Assembly (NCBI RefSeq): GCF_031426495.1
Contig: NZ_JANPLK010000029.1
Location: 1-64,000, forward strand
Length of the DNA: 64,000 bases
Direction of reading: 5' to 3'
Origin: Gemmatimonas sp.
GTDB lineage: Bacteria; Gemmatimonadota; Gemmatimonadetes; Gemmatimonadales; Gemmatimonadaceae
The notes under the pieces are model-generated. The model saw only the letters and a list, made by a program, of their open reading frames with translations, had not been told where the DNA came from and did no database searches. The translations under genes were made by a program, and so were the position numbers. Every line of letters begins with the position of its first letter. Positions within the stretch are counted from its first letter, which is position 1. This document shows positions 8,598 through 15,814 of this stretch, piece by piece.

Positions 8598-9200
8598 ATG
8601 CAGACTCTCGACGAGCTGGGAACTCTCCCCGATGCCGATGTCGTTCGCCTGGCGCAGCAAGGCCGTGAGCTTGCGTTCCGCGAGCTGGTGCGCCGCTACG
8701 AACGGCCGGTGTTTTCGCTCGTCTTCCGCATGGTCAGAGACCGGGAGACGGCTGAGGACCTCGCGCAGGATGCCTTCGTCAAAGTCCTGAACCACATCGA
8801 CAAGTACAGTCCCGAGTTCAAATTCTCGAGCTGGCTGTTCAAGATCGCGAACAATGTGGCCATCGATCATCTCCGCCGGCGCCGGCTGGACACGATCAGC
8901 ATGGACGGCTCCCCGCACGCCTCCTCGGCCAGCGAGGTCGAGGCCACGACCCTCAATCTCGAGAGCGAACAGGAGAGCGCCCTCGACGAGCTGGAGGCGA
9001 AGGAGCTGGGTTCGGCCATTGAGCAGGCCATCGCCAAGCTGCGCCCCGAGTATCGGGCGTGCATCATGCTGCGTCATGTGGAAGGCCGCTCCTACGAAGA
9101 GATCGCCGCCACGCTCGACCTGCCCTTGGGTACGGTGAAGACCTACATCCACCGGGCCCGACACGAGCTGCGGAAGGCGCTCGAGGGGCTGCGGGACTGA
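8598..9200 (+). CDS. ECF-type RNA polymerase sigma factor
   Basis: A 200-residue RpoE-like sigma factor. Region 2 is clear (YERPVFSLVFRMVRDRETAEDLAQ, then FSSWLFKIANNVAIDHLRRRR, which binds the -10 element and melts DNA). Region 4 (LRPEYRACIMLRHVEGRSYEEIA, then LPLGTVKTYIHRARHELRKAL) is the helix-turn-helix for the -35 element. A 45-residue acidic linker joins them. ATG at 8598 starts the conserved part; an upstream in-frame ATG at 8532 lies on the divergent ubiE start and is less likely. The next gene encodes its probable anti-sigma factor. Confidence 0.93.
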   Translation: MQTLDELGTLPDADVVRLAQQGRELAFRELVRRYERPVFSLVFRMVRDRETAEDLAQDAFVKVLNHIDKYSPEFKFSSWLFKIANNVAIDHLRRRRLDTISMDGSPHASSASEVEATTLNLESEQESALDELEAKELGSAIEQAIAKLRPEYRACIMLRHVEGRSYEEIAATLDLPLGTVKTYIHRARHELRKALEGLRD

Positions 9201-9256
9201 GACAACACGCTGGACCGATTCATGAAGCGATCTTCGTCAAGATCACTCAAACCCTG

Positions 9257-9297
9257 TGAAACCTGACGACGGGCAGGCGCGTAGTTTCCCGTGGAGG
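9257..9297 (+). promoter_or_regulatory. candidate ECF-type promoter and Shine-Dalgarno before the anti-sigma gene
   Basis: TGAAACCT at 9257-9264 and CGTAG at 9280-9284 are spaced like the GAAC...CGT elements of ECF promoters, with about 17 bases between AAC and CGTA. Transcription would start near 9290. A strong GGAGG at 9293-9297 then lies 5 bases before the ATG at 9303. The Shine-Dalgarno is clear; the promoter is an inference. Confidence 0.35.
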
Positions 9298-9302
9298 CAT
9301 CA

Positions 9303-9890
9303 ATGCACGACAGACACCTGAGATCAGACGAAATCGAGCTCCTGCTGGACGGGGAGGAAGGGTTTGGCGTCGCTCCTTTGAGAGCGCACGTCAAATCGTG
9401 TATTTCGTGCCGTCAGGAACTGGAGAGCGCCCAGGAGCTCATGGTCGCGCTCGATGCCCTTCCCGACTTTGCCCCCTCCGTGAACTTCTCGGATCGGGTC
9501 ATGTCGCAGGTGCAGGTGTTCGAGCCGTGGCATGCCGCGGCCAGTCGCACTGTGGAGCAGTTCGTCCCGGCTACCCGGCCAGCGCGTATTGCCGCGGGAT
9601 TCGGCGCCGCGATCACCGCTGGTCTGGCGACCGCCGGTGCCACGTGGGTCGTGGCGCGCGCCGACATGGCGTTCATCCTCACGCAGCTCGGCGCCGAAGG
9701 CGTGCGCGACCAGATCGTGGCCGCCTCCAACGACGTGGCGTCCACCGTGCTCGGTCAGCCTGGAATCGCCGCCATGCAGAGCGGGTCGCCGGAAATGGCG
9801 GCCATCGCGGTGGGCGGCTTTGTGGCGATCGTGGGGATGGGGGTCGTCGGGCTTCGTGCCCTCGCCACCGCCTCGCGTCGCGCCCGTTGA
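9303..9890 (+). CDS. zinc-finger (ZAS-type) transmembrane anti-sigma factor
   Basis: A 195-residue protein whose N-terminal domain carries the H-x3-C-x2-C zinc motif of ZAS anti-sigma factors (LRAHVKSCISCRQEL, about residues 27-41). Two hydrophobic segments follow, at about 97-117 and near the C terminus (about 160-187), separated by a short extracytoplasmic part. Such proteins hold the cognate ECF sigma factor at the membrane until an envelope signal releases it. ATG at 9303 is chosen because GGAGG sits 5 bases upstream. The gene lies 102 bases after the sigma factor gene. Confidence 0.8.
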   Translation: MHDRHLRSDEIELLLDGEEGFGVAPLRAHVKSCISCRQELESAQELMVALDALPDFAPSVNFSDRVMSQVQVFEPWHAAASRTVEQFVPATRPARIAAGFGAAITAGLATAGATWVVARADMAFILTQLGAEGVRDQIVAASNDVASTVLGQPGIAAMQSGSPEMAAIAVGGFVAIVGMGVVGLRALATASRRAR

Positions 9891-9899
9891 GGTCGTGAC

Positions 9900-10634
9900 A
9901 TGTTGACGGCGACCACCAACCTGCTCGCGGTCGCCGGTGTGTTCGGCATTGGCCTGATCATCGGCCTCGTGGTGCTCATGACCGCCGAAGAAGCACTCAC
10001 CGCCGTCGCCAAGACCGCTGCCCGCGATATTTCCGGCAGCTTCTGGGTCGGCCTGCTCTGGCAGTTGCTGGCGGTGCCCCTGCTGGTGGTGCTGCTTGTC
10101 GCATGCGCCATCACGATTCTCGGCATTCTGGTTATCCCCATCGCTGCGCTGGCGTGGGCGCTCGCCTACGCTGGTGCGTTCACGCTTGGCATTCTCGCCG
10201 TCGCGTTGGTGATCGGTCGTGCTCTGGCCGGACGTGGTGCCAACAGCAGCGAGCGCGGTGCGGCCTTGCGTGGCTTGGCCGTGGGGTTAGCCACGCTCAG
10301 TCTGATATGGTTCGGCGCGGCCATCGCAGCCAAGGTGCCAATAGCCGGCGCCATCGCGCGGCTCATTGCCGTGGCGTTCACCTGGGCCGTGGCCACGGTG
10401 GGACTAGGCGCCGTAGTAAAATCCCGCATGGGCGTGGCGCAGCTCTCGATGCGGTTCGGAGCGTCGCGCTTCGGCATGTCGGGCTTCACCTCGCGTTGGG
10501 GCGCGGCCTCGACCACCACGACCACCGAAGTGGCTGCGCCGGGCTGGCAGACGCCGACGCCTGTGCAGGGCGTCGTGGCCGCTCGACGACCAGTGAACAC
10601 GGACAGCGGCACGGGGAACGGCGCCGAGTTGTAG
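9900..10634 (+). CDS. polytopic membrane protein of unknown function
   Basis: A 244-residue hydrophobic protein with about five or six membrane helices: near residues 5-28, 50-75, 78-105, 120-140 and 145-170. A loop rich in Arg (GRALAGRGANSSERG) follows helix three, and an Ala/Thr/Ser-rich soluble tail occupies the last 65 residues. It starts 9 bases after the anti-sigma stop with GAGG as Shine-Dalgarno, so it belongs to the same transcript and is a plausible target or partner of the sigma/anti-sigma pair. I see no family signature; similarity to the membrane domain found behind bactofilin-like proteins is only an impression. Confidence 0.6.
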   Translation: MLTATTNLLAVAGVFGIGLIIGLVVLMTAEEALTAVAKTAARDISGSFWVGLLWQLLAVPLLVVLLVACAITILGILVIPIAALAWALAYAGAFTLGILAVALVIGRALAGRGANSSERGAALRGLAVGLATLSLIWFGAAIAAKVPIAGAIARLIAVAFTWAVATVGLGAVVKSRMGVAQLSMRFGASRFGMSGFTSRWGAASTTTTTEVAAPGWQTPTPVQGVVAARRPVNTDSGTGNGAEL

Positions 10635-10641
10635 CTCGGCG
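10622..10641. terminator. hairpin straddling a stop codon between convergent genes
   Basis: CGCCGAG and CTCGGCG form a perfect 7-bp stem around the six-base loop TTGTAG. The loop contains the TAG stop of the membrane protein gene (10632-10634), and vapC converges from the other side 18 bases on. A bidirectional terminator role is inferred. Confidence 0.4.
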
Positions 10642-10652
10642 GCCGTGCAATT

Positions 10653-11081
10653 TCAGCGCAGCGGGTTTTCGTAGCGCAGCCCGCGAAAGCGCGCGAAGTC
10701 ACCATCGGCGCTGTGCAGCGTGGCACCACGTTCGATGCAGAGGGCGGCGAGATGCGCGTCGGTGGTGAGATTGCCGCCGCGGCCGGCTTCGCGCAGCAAG
10801 GCGCGCAGAATGGACCAATGCCCGGGTCCGGGCTCAACCACGCTCACGATGCGCTGCTGAAGCCACAGGTCCACCAATTCCGTGGCGCGATCGAGTCTCG
10901 CGGGTGACGAGACCACGCGCGGATTCGTACTCACGCGAATGAATCCGGTGAGCACGGTCCAAGAGAATCCGACCGGCTCGTCACCCGTGAGCAGCTTGTC
11001 GAGCCACGCTCGAGCCGTCGCATGCTGTTCGCTTTCAGCATGAACGGCGTACACCAGCAGGTTGACGTCGGGAACGATCAC
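10653..11081 (-). CDS. vapC: VapC-family PIN-domain toxin
   Basis: A 142-residue PIN-domain ribonuclease. The first acidic residue is in IVPDVNLLVYA (Asp5), the central part GFSWTVLTGFIRVSTNP fits the Mycobacterium-type VapC subfamily, and the C-terminal acids are in NLTTDAHLAALC and HSADGDFARF. These carboxylates bind Mg2+ for RNA cleavage. VapC toxins usually cut tRNA or rRNA; the target here cannot be read from sequence. It starts 3 bases after vapB, and the antitoxin would inhibit it and control transcription. Confidence 0.92.
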   Translation of the reverse strand: MIVPDVNLLVYAVHAESEQHATARAWLDKLLTGDEPVGFSWTVLTGFIRVSTNPRVVSSPARLDRATELVDLWLQQRIVSVVEPGPGHWSILRALLREAGRGGNLTTDAHLAALCIERGATLHSADGDFARFRGLRYENPLR

Positions 11082-11084
11082 GCG

Positions 11085-11348
11085 TTATCGGCCTTCGGCC
11101 ATCTTGCGAATGATCTCTTCGTCCTCGAGGTCGTCCGCGATCCATCGGGCTTTGACCAGATCGATGCCTTCCCGCACCTGCCCCATCGAATAGGACGGCG
11201 TGCAATACGGCACTTGTGCTTGCGGCGGCATCTCGAGCCCCCGCAGAATCACGCGATGCAGCAGCGCCTTGAACGGCACGCCTTCGCGGTGGGCCGTGTC
11301 ACGCAGGCGCTGCAGGAGCGCTTCGTCGAGATCGATAGTGGTGCGCAT
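11085..11348 (-). CDS. vapB: VapB-family ribbon-helix-helix antitoxin
   Basis: An 87-residue antitoxin. The N terminus MRTTIDLDEALLQRLRDTA is a ribbon-helix-helix DNA-binding fold. The C-terminal part is acidic and probably wraps the VapC active site (ADDLEDEEIIRKMAEGR). It lies just upstream of vapC in the usual antitoxin-first order. Two copies of a 16-bp inverted repeat stand immediately before its ATG and would be bound by the VapB-VapC complex for autoregulation. Confidence 0.9.
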   Translation of the reverse strand: MRTTIDLDEALLQRLRDTAHREGVPFKALLHRVILRGLEMPPQAQVPYCTPSYSMGQVREGIDLVKARWIADDLEDEEIIRKMAEGR

Positions 11349-11351
11349 ATA

Positions 11352-11389
11352 TGATGCTAACGCATCACTTAGATGATGTCAACGCATCA
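11352..11389. promoter_or_regulatory. two phased VapBC operators
   Basis: TGATGCTAACGCATCA (11352-11367) is a perfect inverted repeat with 6-bp arms around TAAC. TGATGTCAACGCATCA (11374-11389) is the same box with one arm mismatch. The centres are 22 bp apart, two helical turns, so two RHH dimers would bind on one DNA face. The first box ends 3 bases before the vapB ATG and the second overlaps the stop codon of the upstream gene. Confidence 0.75.
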
Positions 11390-12137
11390 CCGGCGCCAGC
11401 TCCACGGCCTGACCGCGCGACAGCCGCAGCCGTGCGGCCGCGTGCCCGTCGCGCACGGCGATCTCCACGAAGCCGCTCGATCCCACCAGCGCTACCAGTT
11501 CGCCGGGCGCTGCCTCACCATACGTGCGCACCACGCGCACCTGGTGGCCGCCCACCTGCACGGCCGCGCCGTCGCGGGCGGCCAGGTTGGTGATCGCGTT
11601 GCCGAAGCGATCGATGGTGAGGATCTCGCCGTGTAAGGCGCCGTCATGGGCGCGGCGTGGCTGCGGCGTGCGCAGTCGCACGGGCTGCGTGAACGGCTCG
11701 CCGATCATGTCGAGCGACATGCCGCGGGCCAACTGCGCAGCAGCGGGCGCGAACACATCACGCGCGTGGAAAGTGGGCGACGCCTGCGCATCGATCGCGA
11801 GCGACACCACGCGTGCATCGAGCGCGAACAGCGCCGGCGACAACACGCCGTTATCGGGCCCCACGAGATAGCGCCCTTCGCTGCACACGGCGATCGCCTC
11901 GCGCGACGTGCCGACACCGGGATCGACCACCACGAGATGCACGGTGCCCACCGGAAAGCGACGCCAGTAGCGCGCGACCGTGAGACGGGCGAACGCCACA
12001 TCCTGCGCCGGCACATCATGCGTGAGATCGAGCAACGGAATGCCGGGCGCCAGCGTGGTGAAGACGCCCTTCATTTCGGCGACGTACCCGTCGGCGGTGC
12101 CGAAGTCGGTGAGCAGCGTGATGGCGGGAGCGATCAT
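11379..12137 (-). CDS. SAM hydroxide adenosyltransferase (DUF62 family)
   Basis: This 252-residue protein belongs to the fluorinase-related family that hydrolyses S-adenosylmethionine to adenosine and methionine. Family hallmarks are ITLLTDFGTADGYVAEMKGV at the N terminus, then LDLTHDVPAQD, LVVVDPGVGTSREA, VGPDNGVLS, and a C-terminal beta-barrel domain with EILTIDRFGNAITN. The fluorinase-specific insertion is not evident. ATG at 12137 starts the conserved sequence; an upstream ATG at 12179 would overlap the MATE gene. It follows the MATE gene by 13 bases. The cellular purpose of this activity is not well established. Confidence 0.9.
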   Translation of the reverse strand: MIAPAITLLTDFGTADGYVAEMKGVFTTLAPGIPLLDLTHDVPAQDVAFARLTVARYWRRFPVGTVHLVVVDPGVGTSREAIAVCSEGRYLVGPDNGVLSPALFALDARVVSLAIDAQASPTFHARDVFAPAAAQLARGMSLDMIGEPFTQPVRLRTPQPRRAHDGALHGEILTIDRFGNAITNLAARDGAAVQVGGHQVRVVRTYGEAAPGELVALVGSSGFVEIAVRDGHAAARLRLSRGQAVELAPVMR

Positions 12138-12150
12138 GTCGTAACGTGCG

Positions 12151-13506
12151 TCAGACCCGCACGCGCCGCCACCGTCCACTGCCCCACAGCGCCGCCATCA
12201 AGAGGCCGCGCGCCGCAGCGGTGAGCGCCAGCGTCCACCACAGTCCGCTGGTGCCCCACTGCGCGGCCGCCCACGCGCCGATCGGCAATCGCGATAGCGT
12301 GATCGTGCTGGAGCCAATCATCGGCCACAACGTCCACCCTGCCCCACCCATCGCACTTTCCAGCACCACCTCGGCGCCCAGAAACAGCTGCGAGAACGCG
12401 GCAATGCGCAGGTAACGCGCTGCCTCGGCAATCACCGCCGGATCGGTGGAGAAGATGGCCGCAAAGTTCTCAGCAAAGAAGAACGACGCGCCTGCCATAA
12501 CCGCGCCGACGATGCTTACGATGCCGGTGGCAGTCCACCCCGCGCGTTCGGCCCGATCAGGATCGTCCGCGCCCATGCTTTGCCCAACGATTGCCGCCAC
12601 TGCTGCGCCCATGCCGACCGACACGACGTACACCACGCTCTCGATGCGAAAGCCGAGGCCAAGTGCCGCCAAGGCCGGTGTACCGAACTGCGTGGTGATG
12701 CGTGTGAGCAGCACGTAGATCGCGCTGAACGCCACGCCCGTGAGCGCGGCCGGTGCGCCAACACGCGCAATACTCGCGATCACATCCCAGCGCGGCTTCG
12801 CCCAACGCAGCATGCTACGACGCTGCAAGATGATCACGCCGGCAATGCAGCCGAGTCCACGCGGTACGAGCGTGGCGAGTGCGGCGCCGCGAACGCCGAA
12901 AGCGGGCACGGGCCCCAATCCACGAATGAGGATCGGGTCGAGCACGAGCCCCAGCACCGTCGTCACCGCCAGGATATACAGCGGCGTACGCGTGTCGCCT
13001 TTCGCACGGAACGCGGCGTCGATGGCGAAGAAGCCGAAGATGAGCGGCATGCCGAGCAGATAGGTGCCGAGGTACTCGCGACCGATGGCACTGACACTGG
13101 CGCCAGTATTCATCACCGCGAAGAGCCAGTGCAACACGAATGGCGCGGCCAGCGCGATCGCGCCGCCCAGCAGCAGCGCAAGCAGGAACCCTTCACTGAT
13201 CGTACGCGCTGCCTCCGACGGACGACGCTCGCCATGACGACGCGCGGCGATCGCATCGAGGCCGATGCTGACCATCTCACCGATGGAAATCACGAGCCAG
13301 ATCCAGAAGATCGAACTCGTCGCGGCAGCGAGCGCATCGGGGCCGAGCGTACGTCCGATCCAGTACGTGTCCACGTTGTGAAACGTGGTCATGAGCAGAT
13401 TCGCGACGACCGCCGGCAGCGCCACACGACGAATCGTGAGGGCTAACGGCTCCCCGACGAGTGCGCCGCGTGGCGCATCGACTTCAGCTGCCGTAGATAC
13501 TGACAA
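12151..13506 (-). CDS. MATE-family multidrug/Na+ or H+ antiporter
   Basis: About 450 residues with twelve hydrophobic helices and MATE-type sequences in both halves. In the N half these are LPAVVANLLMTTFHNVDTYWIG and the following SSIFWIWLVISIGEMVSIG. In the C half they are GAPAALTGVAFSAIYVLLTRI and GMGAAVAAIVGQSMGADDPDRA. Such proteins export cationic drugs or metabolites. The frame is open to 13554, but TTG at 13506 leaves only a 23-base overlap with the mrp stop region and gives a family-length protein; the true start is uncertain. Confidence 0.88.
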   Translation of the reverse strand: MSVSTAAEVDAPRGALVGEPLALTIRRVALPAVVANLLMTTFHNVDTYWIGRTLGPDALAAATSSIFWIWLVISIGEMVSIGLDAIAARRHGERRPSEAARTISEGFLLALLLGGAIALAAPFVLHWLFAVMNTGASVSAIGREYLGTYLLGMPLIFGFFAIDAAFRAKGDTRTPLYILAVTTVLGLVLDPILIRGLGPVPAFGVRGAALATLVPRGLGCIAGVIILQRRSMLRWAKPRWDVIASIARVGAPAALTGVAFSAIYVLLTRITTQFGTPALAALGLGFRIESVVYVVSVGMGAAVAAIVGQSMGADDPDRAERAGWTATGIVSIVGAVMAGASFFFAENFAAIFSTDPAVIAEAARYLRIAAFSQLFLGAEVVLESAMGGAGWTLWPMIGSSTITLSRLPIGAWAAAQWGTSGLWWTLALTAAARGLLMAALWGSGRWRRVRV

Positions 13507-14644
13507 GGCGCTCCACCACGCGCTGCGCGATCGCTTCGAGTTCCTTCGCCGCACGCGACGTCGGCTCGGCGTCGATTATCGGACGGCCGGTGTCCCCGCC
13601 TTCCTGAATGCGCGGATCGAGCGGCACCTGTCCGATCAACGGCAGGTTGGTTTCCGCAGCCAACCGCGCGCCGCCGCCGGTGCCGAACACGGCGATCGGC
13701 TTGCCCGTTTCGGGGTTCTCGAAGTACGACATGTTCTCCACGATGCCGAGTACTGGTACGGCGGTGCGCTCGAACATCTTAACGCCGCGCAGCGCGTCGC
13801 CCACCGACACCTGCTGCGGCGTGGTCACGATCACGGCGCCATGCACCTGCGTCGCCTGCACGAGCGAGAGCTGCGCGTCACCGGTGCCCGGTGGCATATC
13901 GACCAGGAAGTAGTCGAGCTGCCCCCACGCCACGTCCTTCAGGAACTGCGTGAGGATCTTCATCACGATCGGTCCGCGCCAGATGGCCGGCTGTTCTTTC
14001 TCGATCAGGAAGCCGATCGACATCACCTTGATGCCGTACGCTTCGAGCGGGATGATCTTCTCATCCACCACCGACGGCGCCGCATCCACGCCGAGCATGA
14101 GCGGCAGGTTGGGGCCGTAGATGTCGGCGTCCATGATGCCAACGCGCTTCCCCATCTTGGCGAGCGCCACGGCGAGATTCACGGCCACGGTGCTTTTGCC
14201 CACGCCGCCCTTGCCCGACGACACGGCAATGATGCGACCGAGCTGCGGATAGGCCACCGGCTCGGGGACCTTGGGCGGCGCCTTGGGGGCGGAATCCATG
14301 ACGGGGAGGGCGCGTCCCATGCCGCCCGTGGCTGGTGCTTGCGGCTGGTTCATGGCTGGCGGTGCGGAGGTCGGCGCGCGGCGCGCCGGCGTGGGTTCGG
14401 CTTGCGCGGGGTCGCGCACATCAACGCGGACATCGGACACGCCTGTGAGCGCCTCGATGGCCTGGCGGACGTCGCGCACGAGAGTGGCGTCGTCGGCGGC
14501 GGCGAGCAGGAGCGTGAGGCGCACCTTACCGTCGACGGTGGTGGCGATATCCCGCACCATGTCGGCGGCCATGACATCGGCGCCGGTACGGGGGTTGCGG
14601 ACCGCGGCGAGGGCGCCGGTGATCCGCTCCATGAGAGGCTGCAT
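13484..14644 (-). CDS. mrp: Mrp/ApbC-type P-loop ATPase (Fe-S carrier family)
   Basis: A 386-residue Mrp homologue. An N-terminal MIP18/DUF59-like domain (about 1-85) and a Pro/Ala-rich linker of about 55 residues precede the deviant Walker A ISVSSGKGGVGKST-type loop (read here as IIAVSSGKGGVGKSTVAVNL). DADIYGPNLPLMLG and VDMPPGTGDAQLSL complete the nucleotide site. Mrp proteins bind and transfer Fe-S clusters through a C-terminal CXXC. Here the equivalent place reads VENMSYFENPETGKPIAVFG and has no cysteine, so classical cluster bridging may be absent. The MATE gene overlaps its 3' end. Confidence 0.9.
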   Translation of the reverse strand: MQPLMERITGALAAVRNPRTGADVMAADMVRDIATTVDGKVRLTLLLAAADDATLVRDVRQAIEALTGVSDVRVDVRDPAQAEPTPARRAPTSAPPAMNQPQAPATGGMGRALPVMDSAPKAPPKVPEPVAYPQLGRIIAVSSGKGGVGKSTVAVNLAVALAKMGKRVGIMDADIYGPNLPLMLGVDAAPSVVDEKIIPLEAYGIKVMSIGFLIEKEQPAIWRGPIVMKILTQFLKDVAWGQLDYFLVDMPPGTGDAQLSLVQATQVHGAVIVTTPQQVSVGDALRGVKMFERTAVPVLGIVENMSYFENPETGKPIAVFGTGGGARLAAETNLPLIGQVPLDPRIQEGGDTGRPIIDAEPTSRAAKELEAIAQRVVERLVSIYGS

Positions 14645-14659
14645 CGGAGAGTCGGGTTG

Positions 14660-14679
14660 TCGGGATAACTACATCCCGA
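14660..14679. promoter_or_regulatory. inverted repeat upstream of mrp
   Basis: TCGGGAT and ATCCCGA are perfect 7-bp arms separated by AACTAC, ending 16 bases before the mrp ATG on the minus strand. Position and symmetry suggest an operator overlapping the mrp promoter or 5' leader. The rest of the 244-base mrp-14889 intergenic region shows no other feature I can support. Confidence 0.4.
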
Positions 14680-14888
14680 AAAGTAGGCATCGCGGCGAGG
14701 GGCTCCAAGCGGGGATCTGACGTTCCCGACGACCAGCCGGCGGTGGAATGGCCATGCCGGCAACAATCGGGTGACAGCGCGCTGACGCCGAGGTGCTATG
14801 GTGGCTCCGTCGCGCGGATCCGGGCCGCGGCGACCGGTGCGACGCACTCCGCGGCGCGCCACTTCACGGATAGATCCCGAGGTTTGAC

Positions 14889-15284
14889 ATGATGATGACC
14901 ATTCCCCGCGCCGCCTTCGGCGTGTTCGCGTTGCTGTTCACGGTGGCCACGGTCGATGTGTCGCGCGCGATGGCGCAGACGACGGTGACGCCGACGGCGT
15001 GTGGTGTCGGCGTGATCACCGCTTGCGGCACTGAATCAATTACGAAGTGCGAAACCACGTTCAGCTTCAATCTCAATGTGCTGCTGCAGAGCGGCGGACT
15101 TACCTGGTCGACCACCAACTGCACGAGTGCCGGCTATAAGACGTTGTACAAAGACGTGCGGAGCACGTCGACGGGAACAGAGTCCACGACCATCAACAGC
15201 TGCGGCGGCAGCACAGGCACCGGATTGACCGGCATGCGTGGTTCGGGCGACGAAGAGGAGACCATCGAGCTCTGCGAGTCCTAA
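14889..15284 (+). CDS. small secreted six-cysteine protein, unknown family
   Basis: A 131-residue protein with a Sec signal peptide: three Met codons, a hydrophobic core FGVFALLFTVATVDVSRA, and likely cleavage after AMA-Q. The mature part of about 100 residues is rich in Thr/Ser/Gly and has six cysteines (TAC, TAC, KC, NC, SC, LC), enough for three disulfides. It ends with an acidic tail. GAGG lies 7-8 bases before ATG at 14889. The stop and next start overlap (TAATG), so it is coupled to the thioredoxin-fold gene. I recognise no family. The arrangement recalls small exported peptides encoded beside beta-propeller genes in Bacteroidota. Confidence 0.65.
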   Translation: MMMTIPRAAFGVFALLFTVATVDVSRAMAQTTVTPTACGVGVITACGTESITKCETTFSFNLNVLLQSGGLTWSTTNCTSAGYKTLYKDVRSTSTGTESTTINSCGGSTGTGLTGMRGSGDEEETIELCES

Positions 15285-15814
15285 TGTCGCGAACCCCGAG
15301 CCTCTGGCATTGGGTGCTCGCGGGGTTGACACTATCGCTCGCCGGCGTCGGCTTTGACGCCGTGCGAGCGGTACCCTCGCGTCGGCTGAGCAGCGAGATG
15401 CGACCGTTTCTCCCCGCATCTCATACACGCTCCAACCAATCGACCGCTGTGCACGCTGCGGTCCTGCTTCAACTTGCAGACTGTTCCGGCAATCTCCGCA
15501 TGCTGCATGTGCTGCATCGCGGTCCGTCGCGCGAGCGAATGCGGCTCGCGGTCATCTGGTACGTTGGACCGGCATCGGACTCGCTCGCTATCCGATCGCA
15601 GCTCCCGGCGTGGACCACGCTCGTTCCACTGCGGCCTGCCCCGCGCGGCGTCGTGCGTGAACTCGCCGAGCTCGGTCACCGCACGACACCCGCACTGATC
15701 GTGCTAGATCAGGAGGGGCGCGTGCGATTCACCACACAGAGCCCGCGATCATCACGCGAAGTGGCGGGTCTCCGCCGTATCGTCGAGGGGCTCACCTGGA
15801 TCGAGGAGCTGTAA
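15284..15814 (+). CDS. exported thioredoxin-fold-like protein with a single cysteine
   Basis: A 176-residue protein starting with an uncleaved anchor or signal peptide (WHWVLAGLTLSLAGVGFDAVRA). The order LLQLADCSGNL, then RLAVIWYVG, then GHRTTPALIVLDQEGRVRF, resembles the thioredoxin/TlpA fold. DCSGN would sit at the CXXC position and TTP would be the cis-proline loop. Only the first cysteine is kept, so a classical dithiol exchange is unlikely; a mixed-disulfide or binding role is possible. The call rests on motif order, not strong identity. The gene is sandwiched between the peptide gene (TAATG) and the propeller gene (TAAATG). Confidence 0.5.
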   Translation: MSRTPSLWHWVLAGLTLSLAGVGFDAVRAVPSRRLSSEMRPFLPASHTRSNQSTAVHAAVLLQLADCSGNLRMLHVLHRGPSRERMRLAVIWYVGPASDSLAIRSQLPAWTTLVPLRPAPRGVVRELAELGHRTTPALIVLDQEGRVRFTTQSPRSSREVAGLRRIVEGLTWIEEL

